From assembly GCA_003532555.1 (NCBI GenBank), contig DOEU01000052.1, positions 1 through 24,053 on the forward strand: DNA of 24,053 nucleotides. Direction: 5' to 3'. The DNA comes from Verrucomicrobiota bacterium. Its GTDB lineage: Bacteria > Verrucomicrobiota > Kiritimatiellia > Kiritimatiellales > Pontiellaceae. The notes beneath the pieces are model-generated. The model saw only the letters and a list, made by a program, of their open reading frames with translations, did no database searches and was not told where the DNA came from. Position 1 is the stretch's first letter. Each line of letters starts with the position of its first letter. Shown one piece after another: positions 8,057 to 16,460 of this stretch. A program made the position numbers and the translations under genes.

Positions 8057-8995
8057 TCAATTTTTGAAATAGAATTGAGCTGGTTCTTGGCCAATACGCC
8101 AATAGGCGGTACCGCCGATAGGGTGGCTTAGATAAAGTTGTTGTTTGGCTCGAATCGATTCGAGAGTTTCATGATAGACCTCGATCGATACGGTTTCAGT
8201 GAAGGAAAAATGGCCTCCGGTTTCAAGATCAATAAGAGGTGTAATGGAGCGGACTCTAACCTCTTTTTGAAGTTCTCGATTTTTATAGGCTTTAGCTAAC
8301 GTCTCGGGTTGCCATGCGCGACCATAGAGTGGAATCCCCATAATAAGTTTGTGAGCGGGGATCGTATGAAGTGCATATTCGTAGATGGGTTTGCACCAGT
8401 CGAGGGATGCGATGGGTCCAGGGGTTCCTGTGCGATAGTGCTCATCATATGCCATGATGATAACGCGATCGGCAATGCGACCTATGATGGGGTAGTCGTA
8501 GGGATCGCGTGGATGGTTTTGTTTATGGGCTGCCCAGCGGGCCATGACAGCAACGCTAAATAGTTTATCTTCAGGAAGGTTTTTTTTGAGCTGAATAAGG
8601 AAGTTGAGAAAAGCAGTTCCGTCGCGACTGGCAATGCCTTCGAAATCAATTTGAACCCCATCATAGGGCTTCGTGTGTTGTACAATTTGTTGAATGATGC
8701 GATCCCGGAATGGAAGATCGGGGTCAAAATAGTGGTGATATAGATCGGAGTTCCAAGGCGCGGTGATGACTAGGTGGTGGCGGATTATTTCATTTGCATG
8801 AGGTAATTGTGGAGGCGTTTTTAATGGGTTTTTTAGTGTGCCATCTGCTTGCACAGTGGCACTAAAGTGAGCGATATCGGTGATGCTTGTTTTAACCGGG
8901 AAAAAGCGTTCTTCGCCTTGCATGAGATAGCCCCAGACTTCACTGGATAGGGCGAAGGTGGGCAGGGCTATAAAGAGAAGAAAAAGTTGAATCAC
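8057..8995 (-). CDS. Secreted GH18-family glycosidase (YaaH/peptidoglycan or chitin hydrolase-like)
   Basis: 312 aa with a short hydrophobic signal peptide (about 1-17, ending near FALSS). The catalytic signature DGxxxDxE of family GH18 is present as YDGVQIDFEG (D112, D117, E119), with E119 the acid/base. Later barrel strands show VIIMAYDEHY and LIMGIPLYGRAW, both typical of GH18 members of the YaaH/CotE type that cut peptidoglycan or chitin. The length is that of a bare barrel without LysM or other binding domains. The GTG start overlaps the upstream gene's TGA (GTGA), with AGGTGAG just before it, so translation is coupled. The substrate is not certain: amino-sugar polymers are usual for the family, and cell-wall remodelling is a guess from its partner. 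Confidence 0.8.
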   Translation of the reverse strand: MIQLFLLFIALPTFALSSEVWGYLMQGEERFFPVKTSITDIAHFSATVQADGTLKNPLKTPPQLPHANEIIRHHLVITAPWNSDLYHHYFDPDLPFRDRIIQQIVQHTKPYDGVQIDFEGIASRDGTAFLNFLIQLKKNLPEDKLFSVAVMARWAAHKQNHPRDPYDYPIIGRIADRVIIMAYDEHYRTGTPGPIASLDWCKPIYEYALHTIPAHKLIMGIPLYGRAWQPETLAKAYKNRELQKEVRVRSITPLIDLETGGHFSFTETVSIEVYHETLESIRAKQQLYLSHPIGGTAYWRIGQEPAQFYFKN

Positions 8996-10719
8996 AAGCT
9001 CACCTGATGTTGGAGGCCTTTGTTGGAAGGGAATGTAATGATGTTAGTATCGAATATTAATATTACCTTTGTAGGTTGCACGTCGAGTTTGATGACTTCT
9101 TTTTGGTGCCGAGCTTTCCAGCAGACCGCAAGTGCAATAGCTCGTTCTAACCCGTCACCGCGTTGAAAATTCCAAACTTCATCGGGTTGAGCCACACGAG
9201 TCTCATCGTATATTGATTCATTTGGTAATGTATGTAGATGTTGAATAAGTTGTTCATCAGTATTATTCTGAGTAGATTCTAAGATGACGGGATTTCGTTT
9301 AATTGCAGCAGTTAGGAAGGGCGTCCAATGGGTTTTACTGAGATCACGTGCGGCATAGAAAGCGAGGTCGGCTACTGGGTTTTTCTCCCGCATTTCGGTT
9401 AATTGAATTTGAATTTCTTCGTGAGTCATACCGGGTTGAATATTAATTGGAAGTGGTGTTTGAATAGTTTTCTGATCAAGTTCAGGAAGTTGTGGATTTA
9501 GATGAATAAAATCCACTAGAGCCTCTATAACACTCATTTTAATGAGCATGTCTGGGCAACAATCAATTTTTAAAGCAAGCTGCTCTAGGTTTTTTTGATC
9601 ATAGTGTGAGATTGGGTTGTTTTTGAGATAATCGGCAAGTTTAGTGAGCTGTATGCGTCCCTCGATTGGTTCAGTGTAGAAATCTAGTTCATCAATTTGT
9701 TCTATGAGCTTATCTCGAGTCGAATTATCAGAAACCTTAAAGGGGCTTCCATGCTCGTAGGCATAGGCGCGCTCAGAGGGCAGATATTGCTCTTTTCCAT
9801 GGCGTATATATTTGATCTGGAAACATTTTTGATAATCAGATCGTTCTCGGAGAAAATTAGCAAGGATTTCGAAGGTAATATTGGTCGTTGTATAAGCATC
9901 CAGTTGATTTTTAAATCGATTGAATTCTTTTGCTGGTAGAGTAGCGTTTGGATAAAAAGTGTGTATGTAACCTAGGTTATTAGCGATAATAATGACTTCT
10001 TCATTACGGAGTGCACGTTGTGCCTTCGCAGTAAGATCGGTTCCATTAAACCACATATTTTTGGTAACAAGACGACGGTTATTAGTAAGTAACCCATCAT
10101 TTACTAGAATAAAATTCTGTGAGTGAAGGGGTGTTGTAATAAGGAAGATATCTTCTAGAGGAATATCGCAAATAATGAAGAGAGCAGCAGCGTAGAGAGT
10201 AGATAGGGAAACGCATTCGCCTGCACCCATTCGGTAATTTTCTTTAAATTGAAAAGCATCCATTGCTTCAACAGTTTCGGTCTTCCAATAGGGAATAGTA
10301 CTTGAGGTATATTTATCTAGTCCAAAGTGCTTGCGAATATCGAGGGAGAAGTAGTGTTTATCACCTTCATAGCCGAAGAGTGCGTTGGTACGGCTAAGAG
10401 TTTTTTCATCTATAAATGGAGAAAAACGTTCTAGCTCTTTTTCTTTAGTAGTGAGTCCCCATGTGTCGAGATCTAAGTTGAATTCGTAATGGTCAATGAT
10501 GAACTGTTTTAATCTCTGAATCCGTTTATACGGCTTCATGGAATCGATTTTATTGAACCATGGATGATTTTTCCATTCCCAAATACGAGGCGACATTAGA
10601 TTAGCGTATACGAGAGCATATAGTAGTTCGGGGAAAATAAAAATCTCCATATCTGAAAGAGAAACCGCCGAAGAGTATTTTTCTTGGTCTGCAGGTTGGA
10701 TTACTGGAATATTTTTCAT
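8992..10719 (-). CDS. Uncharacterised transglutaminase-like (SirB1-type fold) protein
   Basis: A large protein (575 aa from ATG 10719; a GTG at 10728 would add three residues) without a signal peptide or membrane segment. The one recognisable region lies at about 165-215 (numbered from the GTG): GAGECVSLSTLYAAAL, then TTPLHSQNFI, then NDG. This arrangement of C172, H202 and D211 (or N206) looks like the Cys-His-Asp triad of transglutaminase-like domains, in particular the SirB1/Transglut_core2 kind. The rest is helical, with no family I can name. The neighbouring GH18 gene is translationally coupled (4-base GTGA overlap), which suggests joint action, perhaps on cell wall or a surface polymer; this is inference. 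No convincing Shine-Dalgarno separates the two possible starts. Confidence 0.6.
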   Translation of the reverse strand: MKNIPVIQPADQEKYSSAVSLSDMEIFIFPELLYALVYANLMSPRIWEWKNHPWFNKIDSMKPYKRIQRLKQFIIDHYEFNLDLDTWGLTTKEKELERFSPFIDEKTLSRTNALFGYEGDKHYFSLDIRKHFGLDKYTSSTIPYWKTETVEAMDAFQFKENYRMGAGECVSLSTLYAAALFIICDIPLEDIFLITTPLHSQNFILVNDGLLTNNRRLVTKNMWFNGTDLTAKAQRALRNEEVIIIANNLGYIHTFYPNATLPAKEFNRFKNQLDAYTTTNITFEILANFLRERSDYQKCFQIKYIRHGKEQYLPSERAYAYEHGSPFKVSDNSTRDKLIEQIDELDFYTEPIEGRIQLTKLADYLKNNPISHYDQKNLEQLALKIDCCPDMLIKMSVIEALVDFIHLNPQLPELDQKTIQTPLPINIQPGMTHEEIQIQLTEMREKNPVADLAFYAARDLSKTHWTPFLTAAIKRNPVILESTQNNTDEQLIQHLHTLPNESIYDETRVAQPDEVWNFQRGDGLERAIALAVCWKARHQKEVIKLDVQPTKVILIFDTNIITFPSNKGLQHQVSL

Positions 10720-10786
10720 AAAGCTCACATCATAACTGAGTGTGGTTGGTTGAAAAGCAAAAGGAATACTCTTTTTGCAAGGGGCG

Positions 10787-10816
10787 TTGACGGTTTTGGT
10801 TTGGGCGTGCTAGTTT
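10787..10816 (+). promoter_or_regulatory. Putative sigma-70-type promoter of tRNA-Pro
   Basis: TTGACG (10787-10792), an 18-base spacer and TAGTTT (10811-10816), preceded by TGC as an extended -10. It would start transcription about 20 bases before the tRNA. The -35 box matches 5/6. It may also serve the GH10 gene, because no promoter is evident between the tRNA and that gene. Confidence 0.45.
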
Positions 10817-10843
10817 CTGCGCTTCTTTTGATGATTGTAGGGT

Positions 10844-10921
10844 CGGGGTGTAGCTCAGTCTGGCTAGAGCGCTACCTTGGGGTGGTAGAGGTCGCAAGTT
10901 CAAATCTTGTCACTCCGACCA
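10844..10921 (+). tRNA. tRNA-Pro (anticodon GGG), CCA encoded
   Basis: The full cloverleaf can be drawn. Acceptor CGGGGTG pairs with CACTCCG with one G-U. The D arm is GCTC/GAGC. The anticodon stem CTACC/GGTAG encloses the loop TTGGGGT, giving anticodon GGG at 10879-10881. The T arm GCAAG/CTTGT encloses TTCAAAT. The discriminator A at 10918 is followed by an encoded CCA. The 5' C at position 1 and discriminator A are typical of bacterial proline tRNAs. It reads codon CCC (and CCU by wobble). Confidence 0.95.
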
Positions 10922-10928
10922 TTTTTTC

Positions 10929-10948
10929 AAAAATAGAGATTTTTTTCT
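10929..10948 (+). terminator. Weak A/T hairpin after tRNA-Pro
   Basis: CAAAAAT, AGAG, ATTTTTTT forms a six-bp A-T stem followed by T residues. It is the only terminator-like structure before the GH10 ATG at 10960 and looks too weak to stop transcription completely. Confidence 0.2.
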
Positions 10949-10959
10949 AAAGGTGGTTA

Positions 10960-12423
10960 ATGAAAATTAAACCGATAAAGCATATATGGATAACTGGTTG
11001 GGTTTTTTTGCTGATCTGCTTGCCATCCTTTGCAATTGAGCCGACTGTCCAGACTATAGAGGCTTCCGCCTACACTCTTCCAGAGACGGATCCTTTTTTA
11101 GCACCTTACCTAGGTACAGACACAAGGGGTATTGAAAAGGTAGTTTCCCAGATCAAGTCGTGTAGGGAACCCTGGCGTAAAGAGGCGGAAACGCGGATTC
11201 AGGCTCATCGTAAACATGATTTACATCTTCAGATAACACGACCTGATGGTACTCCTTATTCAGAGAAAAATATTCGTGTCCGCCAATTAAAACATGCGTT
11301 TCATTTTGGGGTGGCATTAAAACAGCCATATTTTAGTGAACTTGATGCACTGGAAAGTAGTGCTGGAAAACGAGTTGCCTCTTATAATTGGGCCTTTGAT
11401 CTTCATGAGCGGTTCAAGTTAGTAAATCAATTTGCAACTCAAGTGGGGTTTGCCAATGCCTTCAAATATAAATTGAGTGCAGACAAAGACCCTACACATA
11501 TGATGGAGAAAGTAATTCCTAGGCTAAGGTCGATGGGAATGAGTATTCGAGGGCATACCTTGATTTGGCCTGGTTGGAAGCATATGCATGCAAATGCTCT
11601 TTTGTTAAAAGAAAAGCCCAATGCTTTGAGCTCCTTTTGCGATGAGCAAATAAAGAATTATGCAAGCCAATGGGATGTGGATGAGTGGGATGTTATTAAT
11701 GAGCCACGTACGAATCATGATATCCAAGACATTCTTGGTCGTGATTGTATAGTAGACTGGTTCAAAATTGCGCGAGAACATGCGAAAAATTCAGATGCAG
11801 GTCTATATCTTAACGATTATAAAGTCATTTCAAAAGATGAGAAGCCGTGGAATGAAAAGAATATTGAGCGCTACCAAGATACGGTAGATTGGTTATTAGA
11901 ACAGGGGGCACCATTAACGCACTTAGGGTTTCAAAGTCGATATCATGCGCCGGTAGATCCAGAGGTGATTTATGAGCGGCTAGAGCTATTTCGAAGATAT
12001 GATTTGCCGATGAAGGCCACAGAGTTTGAAATCCGAGATCAGAAGGATTACGTGTTCACAGAGCTCGAGCGGGCTCAGATGACTGCTGATATGATGACAA
12101 TTTGGTTTAGTCATTCGCTGGTGAAAGGAATTATCGCATGGACTTTTTTTGATATTGAAGGATTTGTGGATGATAGAACTGGTCTGCCAAAAACATTTAG
12201 TTTGCTGTATGAGAATAGAATTAAATTGAATGGTAAAATTTGGCTCTATTTGATGAGAAATCATTGGCATACAGATGTTGTTAAGAAAACATCCCGGAAT
12301 GGAACACTTTTACTATCTGGATTTCTGGGTTCCTATGAGGTTTTGGTGCGAGATGGAGATCAAATTAAGCGCGCACTCCTAACCCTCAAGGAAGATGCCT
12401 ATGTATACAAAGTACTACTTTAA
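10960..12423 (+). CDS. Secreted GH10 endo-beta-1,4-xylanase-like protein (first copy)
   Basis: 487 aa with an N-terminal signal peptide (about 1-25, hydrophobic core WVFLLICLP, cut after SFA). Residues about 28-120 hold a linker and a small beta module (HLQITRPDGTPY...HAFHFGVAL) that usually precedes GH10 barrels in PVC bacteria. The (beta/alpha)8 barrel has RGHTLIWPGW (197-206), WDVINEPR with acid/base E248, and KATEFEI with nucleophile E355. The C-terminus ends in a short beta domain (LLLSGFLGSYEVLVRDG) shared in style with the second GH10 here. Retaining xylanase activity is the family norm; the divergent ATEFE nucleophile loop leaves substrate details open. AAAGGTGG precedes the ATG. The gene begins 38 bp after tRNA-Pro and its last codons form half of a 30-bp palindrome. 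Confidence 0.85.
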   Translation: MKIKPIKHIWITGWVFLLICLPSFAIEPTVQTIEASAYTLPETDPFLAPYLGTDTRGIEKVVSQIKSCREPWRKEAETRIQAHRKHDLHLQITRPDGTPYSEKNIRVRQLKHAFHFGVALKQPYFSELDALESSAGKRVASYNWAFDLHERFKLVNQFATQVGFANAFKYKLSADKDPTHMMEKVIPRLRSMGMSIRGHTLIWPGWKHMHANALLLKEKPNALSSFCDEQIKNYASQWDVDEWDVINEPRTNHDIQDILGRDCIVDWFKIAREHAKNSDAGLYLNDYKVISKDEKPWNEKNIERYQDTVDWLLEQGAPLTHLGFQSRYHAPVDPEVIYERLELFRRYDLPMKATEFEIRDQKDYVFTELERAQMTADMMTIWFSHSLVKGIIAWTFFDIEGFVDDRTGLPKTFSLLYENRIKLNGKIWLYLMRNHWHTDVVKKTSRNGTLLLSGFLGSYEVLVRDGDQIKRALLTLKEDAYVYKVLL

Positions 12424-12441
12424 ATTAATTTAAAGTAGTAC
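12412..12441. repeat. 30-bp perfect palindrome joining two convergent gene ends (candidate bidirectional terminator)
   Basis: The half-site GTACTACTTTAAATT (12412-12426) is followed by its exact reverse complement. The palindrome covers the last three codons and stop of the GH10 gene on + and of parC on -, so both proteins end in Val-Leu-Leu-stop with identical codons. It could form a hairpin in either transcript, but neither side has a clear T run, so it is not a classical terminator. Confidence 0.75.
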
Positions 12442-14490
12442 CCCATCAGGGATGTCCCCATTATCTGATTTATCCCACCATCGACCGGGTTGAATATCGA
12501 TGTATTTAATGCCTTTACTGGAGAGACGATTACCTCGAGCTTTTACCCCTTTGATAGGTGTATCTGTCGGCATGAATCGTTGTTGATGAATACGCTGATT
12601 TTTGACGGGCTTATATTTTACATAAAGTGCTTCAGGGGTTCCTTCTTCGAGCAGTATTAATTTTGATTTTTCGGAGGCTCCGATGAAGTAATCGCGATTC
12701 ATAATCGCGCCACCTAGTTGGAAACGTTTGATATAGGCAATACTTTTTTCGGTGTAGACCGCAGTAAAGGCTTTTTCCCGATCGTAGATTTCACACCGAT
12801 TGAGCTGGTTATCAATAAAGAGTTTTTCGGGAGGTGGAAGGACTTGATAACGCCCGTTACCGAAGACGACAAGCACTTTATCAAGTGAGGAACATTCCAG
12901 CAGGATTTCACCTTTAACGGCGGTGCCAATATAGCCGTTTTCATCTTGTCGAATCTGAAGTTCGGTGGCGGTGAGTTCACGGACTTCGACTTGTTCAAAT
13001 CCGGTCGATTCGGTTTTACGAGGATAGATGTCTTTGTAGGTTTTGATTAACTTTTTTAGATATCGTGTGGCAAAGCTCTTTAAGCTATTAAGATGTTTTT
13101 CGACTTCTTCAAGATCAATGAGAATGGCATCGATGTCTTTGCGATTTTTTTCAATATCAAAGAGGGAGATGCGTTTGATACGCACACCGAGGAGCATTTC
13201 AATGTCCTCGGTTATGACGAATCTTTTGAGCTGATCGGCAAAGGGTTCGAGTCCGTTGAATACGGCATCTTGGACAGCCTCATAGGTTTTGCATTGTTCA
13301 ATTTCTTTATAGATGCGGTTTTCAATAAAAATTTGAACAAGAGTTTTGTTGTGAAATTCGTCGAGTAGAGTTTCTTTTTTAAGCTGAAGTTCACGTTCGA
13401 GAATATCGAGTAGTTGGCGAGTGTTTTCGCGTAAGACATCATCTACGTTTAGTTCAATTGGTCGGTTATTTCTCAAGCAGATGAGTCGGCTGGTGATAGA
13501 GGTTTCACATTTGGTGAACGCATAGAGAGCCTCGATCGCTTTTCCTTGATCGGCGCCCTGTGTGAGCGTGAGTTCAATTTCAACTTTTTCCGCGGTAAAA
13601 TCATCGATGGCTCGGATCGGTACTTTCTTTTTCTTCACGGCTTCTTCGATAGAGTTAATGAGGGCTTCGGTATTTACGCCATGAGGGAGTTCTGTGATAA
13701 CGACGCGAGTATTTTTACGCGGCTCGATCAGGCCTCGTAGTTTAATTTTCCCATTGCCTTTATTATATTCTGACACATCCATGAGCCCGCCTGTTTGAAA
13801 GTCGGGCAGGAGGTTGAGTTCAGTAGGAGTTCGTTTCTTTTCTCGTAAAATTTTGATTTGTGCTTCAAGCAGTTCAATGAAGTTGTGTGGAAGGATGGTG
13901 GTGGAGAGTCCGACAGCAATTCCATCGGCACCGAGCATAAGCATGAGTGGGATTTTGCAGGGTAGATGAACGGGTTCTTGATTTCTTCCGTCATAACTGG
14001 AAATCCACTCAGTAAGCGCTTTATTGAAAATCTCTTCGCGAGCAAGGGGAGTGAGCCGACACTCAATATATCTTGATGCTGCAGCGCGGTCTCCTGTGTA
14101 GATATTTCCGAAATTACCTTGTCCTTCAATGAGATAGCGTTTGTTGGTGAGGGTTACAAGCGCATCGGCGATAGAGGCGTCGCCATGTGGATGATACTGC
14201 ATTGTGTGTCCGACAACATTCGCTACTTTGATGAAGCGGCCATCGTCTTTTTCTTTGAGTGCATGGAGAATGCGTCGTTGAACGGGTTTGAGTCCGTCTT
14301 CGATGGAGGGGATTGCGCGATCACAAATAACGTAAGAGGCGTATTGAAGAAAGTTGAAATCAACTAAGTTTTTGAGTGGTCCGTGTTCAGCATGGAGCGG
14401 ATGAAAGGGCTTGGACGGAGCGGGAGATTCCGCTTCGGGAGTAGGTGTTTCTTTGAAGAGATCATTTTGTGATGAGTCTATGTCGTCCAT
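12430..14490 (-). CDS. parC: DNA topoisomerase IV subunit A (ParC-type)
   Basis: DNA-cleaving subunit of a type IIA topoisomerase. It is 686 aa, shorter than GyrA (~850), and I see no GyrA box, so decatenation or relaxation rather than supercoiling is likely. An acidic, proline-rich head of ~35 residues precedes the winged-helix domain (YASYVICDRAIPSIEDGLKPVQRRIL, 50-75). YHPHGDASIAD (99-109) is the quinolone-determining segment, and Y141 in AAASRYIECRLT is the catalytic tyrosine. The tower and coiled-coil regions follow, then a short beta-rich tail. The residue equivalent to E. coli GyrA Ser83 is Ala105, while the acidic Asp87 equivalent (D109) is kept. It starts nine bases after the parE stop, with AGGA before the ATG, so the two form an operon. 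Naming follows the short tail and the paired ParE-like gene; an annotator might call it gyrA-like. Confidence 0.88.
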   Translation of the reverse strand: MDDIDSSQNDLFKETPTPEAESPAPSKPFHPLHAEHGPLKNLVDFNFLQYASYVICDRAIPSIEDGLKPVQRRILHALKEKDDGRFIKVANVVGHTMQYHPHGDASIADALVTLTNKRYLIEGQGNFGNIYTGDRAAASRYIECRLTPLAREEIFNKALTEWISSYDGRNQEPVHLPCKIPLMLMLGADGIAVGLSTTILPHNFIELLEAQIKILREKKRTPTELNLLPDFQTGGLMDVSEYNKGNGKIKLRGLIEPRKNTRVVITELPHGVNTEALINSIEEAVKKKKVPIRAIDDFTAEKVEIELTLTQGADQGKAIEALYAFTKCETSITSRLICLRNNRPIELNVDDVLRENTRQLLDILERELQLKKETLLDEFHNKTLVQIFIENRIYKEIEQCKTYEAVQDAVFNGLEPFADQLKRFVITEDIEMLLGVRIKRISLFDIEKNRKDIDAILIDLEEVEKHLNSLKSFATRYLKKLIKTYKDIYPRKTESTGFEQVEVRELTATELQIRQDENGYIGTAVKGEILLECSSLDKVLVVFGNGRYQVLPPPEKLFIDNQLNRCEIYDREKAFTAVYTEKSIAYIKRFQLGGAIMNRDYFIGASEKSKLILLEEGTPEALYVKYKPVKNQRIHQQRFMPTDTPIKGVKARGNRLSSKGIKYIDIQPGRWWDKSDNGDIPDGVLL

Positions 14491-14499
14491 GATTTTTTC

Positions 14500-16323
14500 C
14501 TAAAGCATTTCAGCATCTACCACGAGGTGATTCATAATGTATTCGCGGCGATCGGGAGTATTTTTGCCCATATAAAAATTGATAATTTCAGTGGTAGAGT
14601 GGTCTCCGTCGATTGAGACGGGAGTAAGGCGGATGCCTTTGGGTGTGATAAAGTTTTTGAATTCACCGGGAGAAATTTCTCCAAGACCTTTGAAGCGAGT
14701 GATTTCTGCTCCTTTGCCTAATTTTGATATGGCTGCGATGCGCTCATCTTCGGTATAGCAATAGTGTGTTTCTTTCTTATTGCGTACTCGGAAGAGCGGG
14801 GTTTCTAAGATTTTTAGATGACCTTGCGCTACGAGGGGTTCGAAAAAGCGCAGAAAGAAGGTGATCATTAGGTTGCGTATGTGGAGTCCGTCGACGTCGG
14901 CATCGGTAGCGAGTACGACTTGATTATATCGAAGTGCTTCAATGTTTTCTTCGATTTGGAGTGCTTTCATGAGGTTGTAAATTTCGACGTTTTTATAAAG
15001 GGCATCGCGGTTGAGGTCGCATACGTTGAGGGGCTTACCTTTGAGAGTAAAGATGGCTTGGATGTTGGCATCGCGGCAGCTGACGAGGGAGCCGGCGGCA
15101 GATTGTCCTTCGGTAATAAAAATCTGGGTATCATGGTGTTTCTGTTTGGCATGATCGTAGTGATGTTTGCAGTCTTTGAGTTGAGGAACGCGAATTGATA
15201 CGGCCTTGGAGCGTTCGCGTGCCAATTTTTTCACAGAGTTGAGTTCTTTGCGCAATTTTTGAGTTTCTTCTATTTTAGAAACTAACTTTTTGGCTTCTCC
15301 AGTATTGCGGTGGAGAGCTTGTGCTACTGCTTGTGCTATCCGAGTGACGAGATCGGAGCGTATTTCGCTGTTGCCGAGTTTATTTTTAGTTTGGCTCTCA
15401 AATACGGGTTCTTTGAGTCTGATGGCAACTGCGCCAAGAACCCCTTCTCGGACGTCATCGCCGGAGAATTTTTTATTAGAAAAATCATTGATGCCTCGCA
15501 AGAGTCCTTCGCGGAAGGCGGAGAGGTGGGTTCCTCCATCGGAGGTGTATTGTCCGTTGACAAACGAGTAGTACTCTTCAGAGAAGCGATTGGTGTGCGT
15601 GAAGGCAAACTCGAGTGTGGGATCTTCGAAGTGGAAGGGGGGGTAGATTTTTTCGAACTGGCCTTCGTCGGCGATGAGGTCGAGAAGACCGCCTTTACAG
15701 TGAAAAAGATCGCGATTAAACCAGATTTTGAGTTTAGCGTTGAGGTAGGCATAAAAGCGGAGTCGTCGAGCGATATGTTCAGGGTTAAAAGAAAATTTCT
15801 TAAAGATAGCAGGGTCGGGCGAGAAGGAGACAAGAGTACCGTTAGGTTCGTCGGTTTCCCCTTTTACTTCTCGGACTAACCTACCGCCTTCAAATTCAGC
15901 TTCGACAAATTCACCCTCGCGATGACTCCGCACGAGAAAATAGGTGGAGAGTGCATTCACTGCTTTGGTGCCAACACCATTGAGGCCCACACTAAATTGG
16001 AATACGTCGTCGTTATATTTTGCACCGGTGTTAATTTTGGATACGCAGTCGACAACTTTACCGAGTGGAATGCCGCGTCCGAAGTCGCGGATATTTACCA
16101 TATCATCTTCAATGCTTACGTTGATTCGTTCGCCATGTCCCATGATAAATTCATCGATTCCGTTGTCGATGACTTCTTTGACGAGGATATAGATGCCATC
16201 GTCATAGTGCGCTCCCGAACCGGTTCGCCCAATATACATACCTGTTCGCAGGCGAATATGTTCAAGGGATGAGAGCGTCTTGATTTTATCTTCGGTGTAG
16301 GCCTGCTTTTTTTTCTGCGACAT
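14500..16323 (-). CDS. parE: DNA topoisomerase IV subunit B (ParE-type)
   Basis: ATPase/TOPRIM subunit, 607 aa from the ATG at 16323. A TTG 36 bases upstream would add 12 unlikely residues, and GGAG precedes the ATG. GHKL ATPase motifs are KEVIDNGIDEF (catalytic Glu 50, Mg ligand Asn 54), FGRGIP and VGLNGVGTKAVNALS. The TOPRIM domain has ITEGQSAAGS, where most relatives read EGDSAGG, then LATDADVDGLHIRNL with the metal aspartates, and FKGLGEISP near the C-terminus. The length is that of ParE without the GyrB insertion. First gene of parE-parC; divergent from the DUF2805 gene across about 137 bp. Confidence 0.9.
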   Translation of the reverse strand: MSQKKKQAYTEDKIKTLSSLEHIRLRTGMYIGRTGSGAHYDDGIYILVKEVIDNGIDEFIMGHGERINVSIEDDMVNIRDFGRGIPLGKVVDCVSKINTGAKYNDDVFQFSVGLNGVGTKAVNALSTYFLVRSHREGEFVEAEFEGGRLVREVKGETDEPNGTLVSFSPDPAIFKKFSFNPEHIARRLRFYAYLNAKLKIWFNRDLFHCKGGLLDLIADEGQFEKIYPPFHFEDPTLEFAFTHTNRFSEEYYSFVNGQYTSDGGTHLSAFREGLLRGINDFSNKKFSGDDVREGVLGAVAIRLKEPVFESQTKNKLGNSEIRSDLVTRIAQAVAQALHRNTGEAKKLVSKIEETQKLRKELNSVKKLARERSKAVSIRVPQLKDCKHHYDHAKQKHHDTQIFITEGQSAAGSLVSCRDANIQAIFTLKGKPLNVCDLNRDALYKNVEIYNLMKALQIEENIEALRYNQVVLATDADVDGLHIRNLMITFFLRFFEPLVAQGHLKILETPLFRVRNKKETHYCYTEDERIAAISKLGKGAEITRFKGLGEISPGEFKNFITPKGIRLTPVSIDGDHSTTEIINFYMGKNTPDRREYIMNHLVVDAEML

Positions 16324-16370
16324 TGATCTGGTTTCTCCACGTCGAAATTGGCTTTTCAACTTGGAATTGT

Positions 16371-16399
16371 ACGATACCGATCTATTGGGAGTGCTTCAA
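16371..16399 (-). promoter_or_regulatory. Putative sigma-70-type promoter of parE-parC
   Basis: On the - strand, TTGAAG (16399-16394), a 17-base spacer and TATCGT (16376-16371), each 4/6, lie about 48 bases upstream of the parE ATG. Based on a consensus match by eye only. Confidence 0.3.
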
Positions 16400-16460
16400 G
16401 GCGGAGACGCTTTTTTTTGATTCTTTCGAAAGGATTTACACGAGGATGAGATTTATAAAT

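Noticed and set aside
10684..10950. Open frame of 88 codons on + covering the tRNA gene
   Set aside because: It is a translation through tRNA-Pro and its promoter (the typical GCSSVWLE...SSNLVTP read-out of a tRNA), overlaps the start of the gene on -, and has no family match.
10844..12441. GH10 gene as an island inserted at the tRNA-Pro 3' end
   Set aside because: I found no second copy of the tRNA 3' end near 12.4 kb and no integrase gene in the window.
15310..15879. 189-codon open frame on + inside parE
   Set aside because: Antisense shadow of a strongly conserved coding region; composition is biased and nothing resembles a known protein.
16324..16460. N-terminal extension of the DUF2805 frame back to 16323
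   Set aside because: The extra 46 residues are unlike the family, start at a non-standard codon and lie in the parE promoter region.
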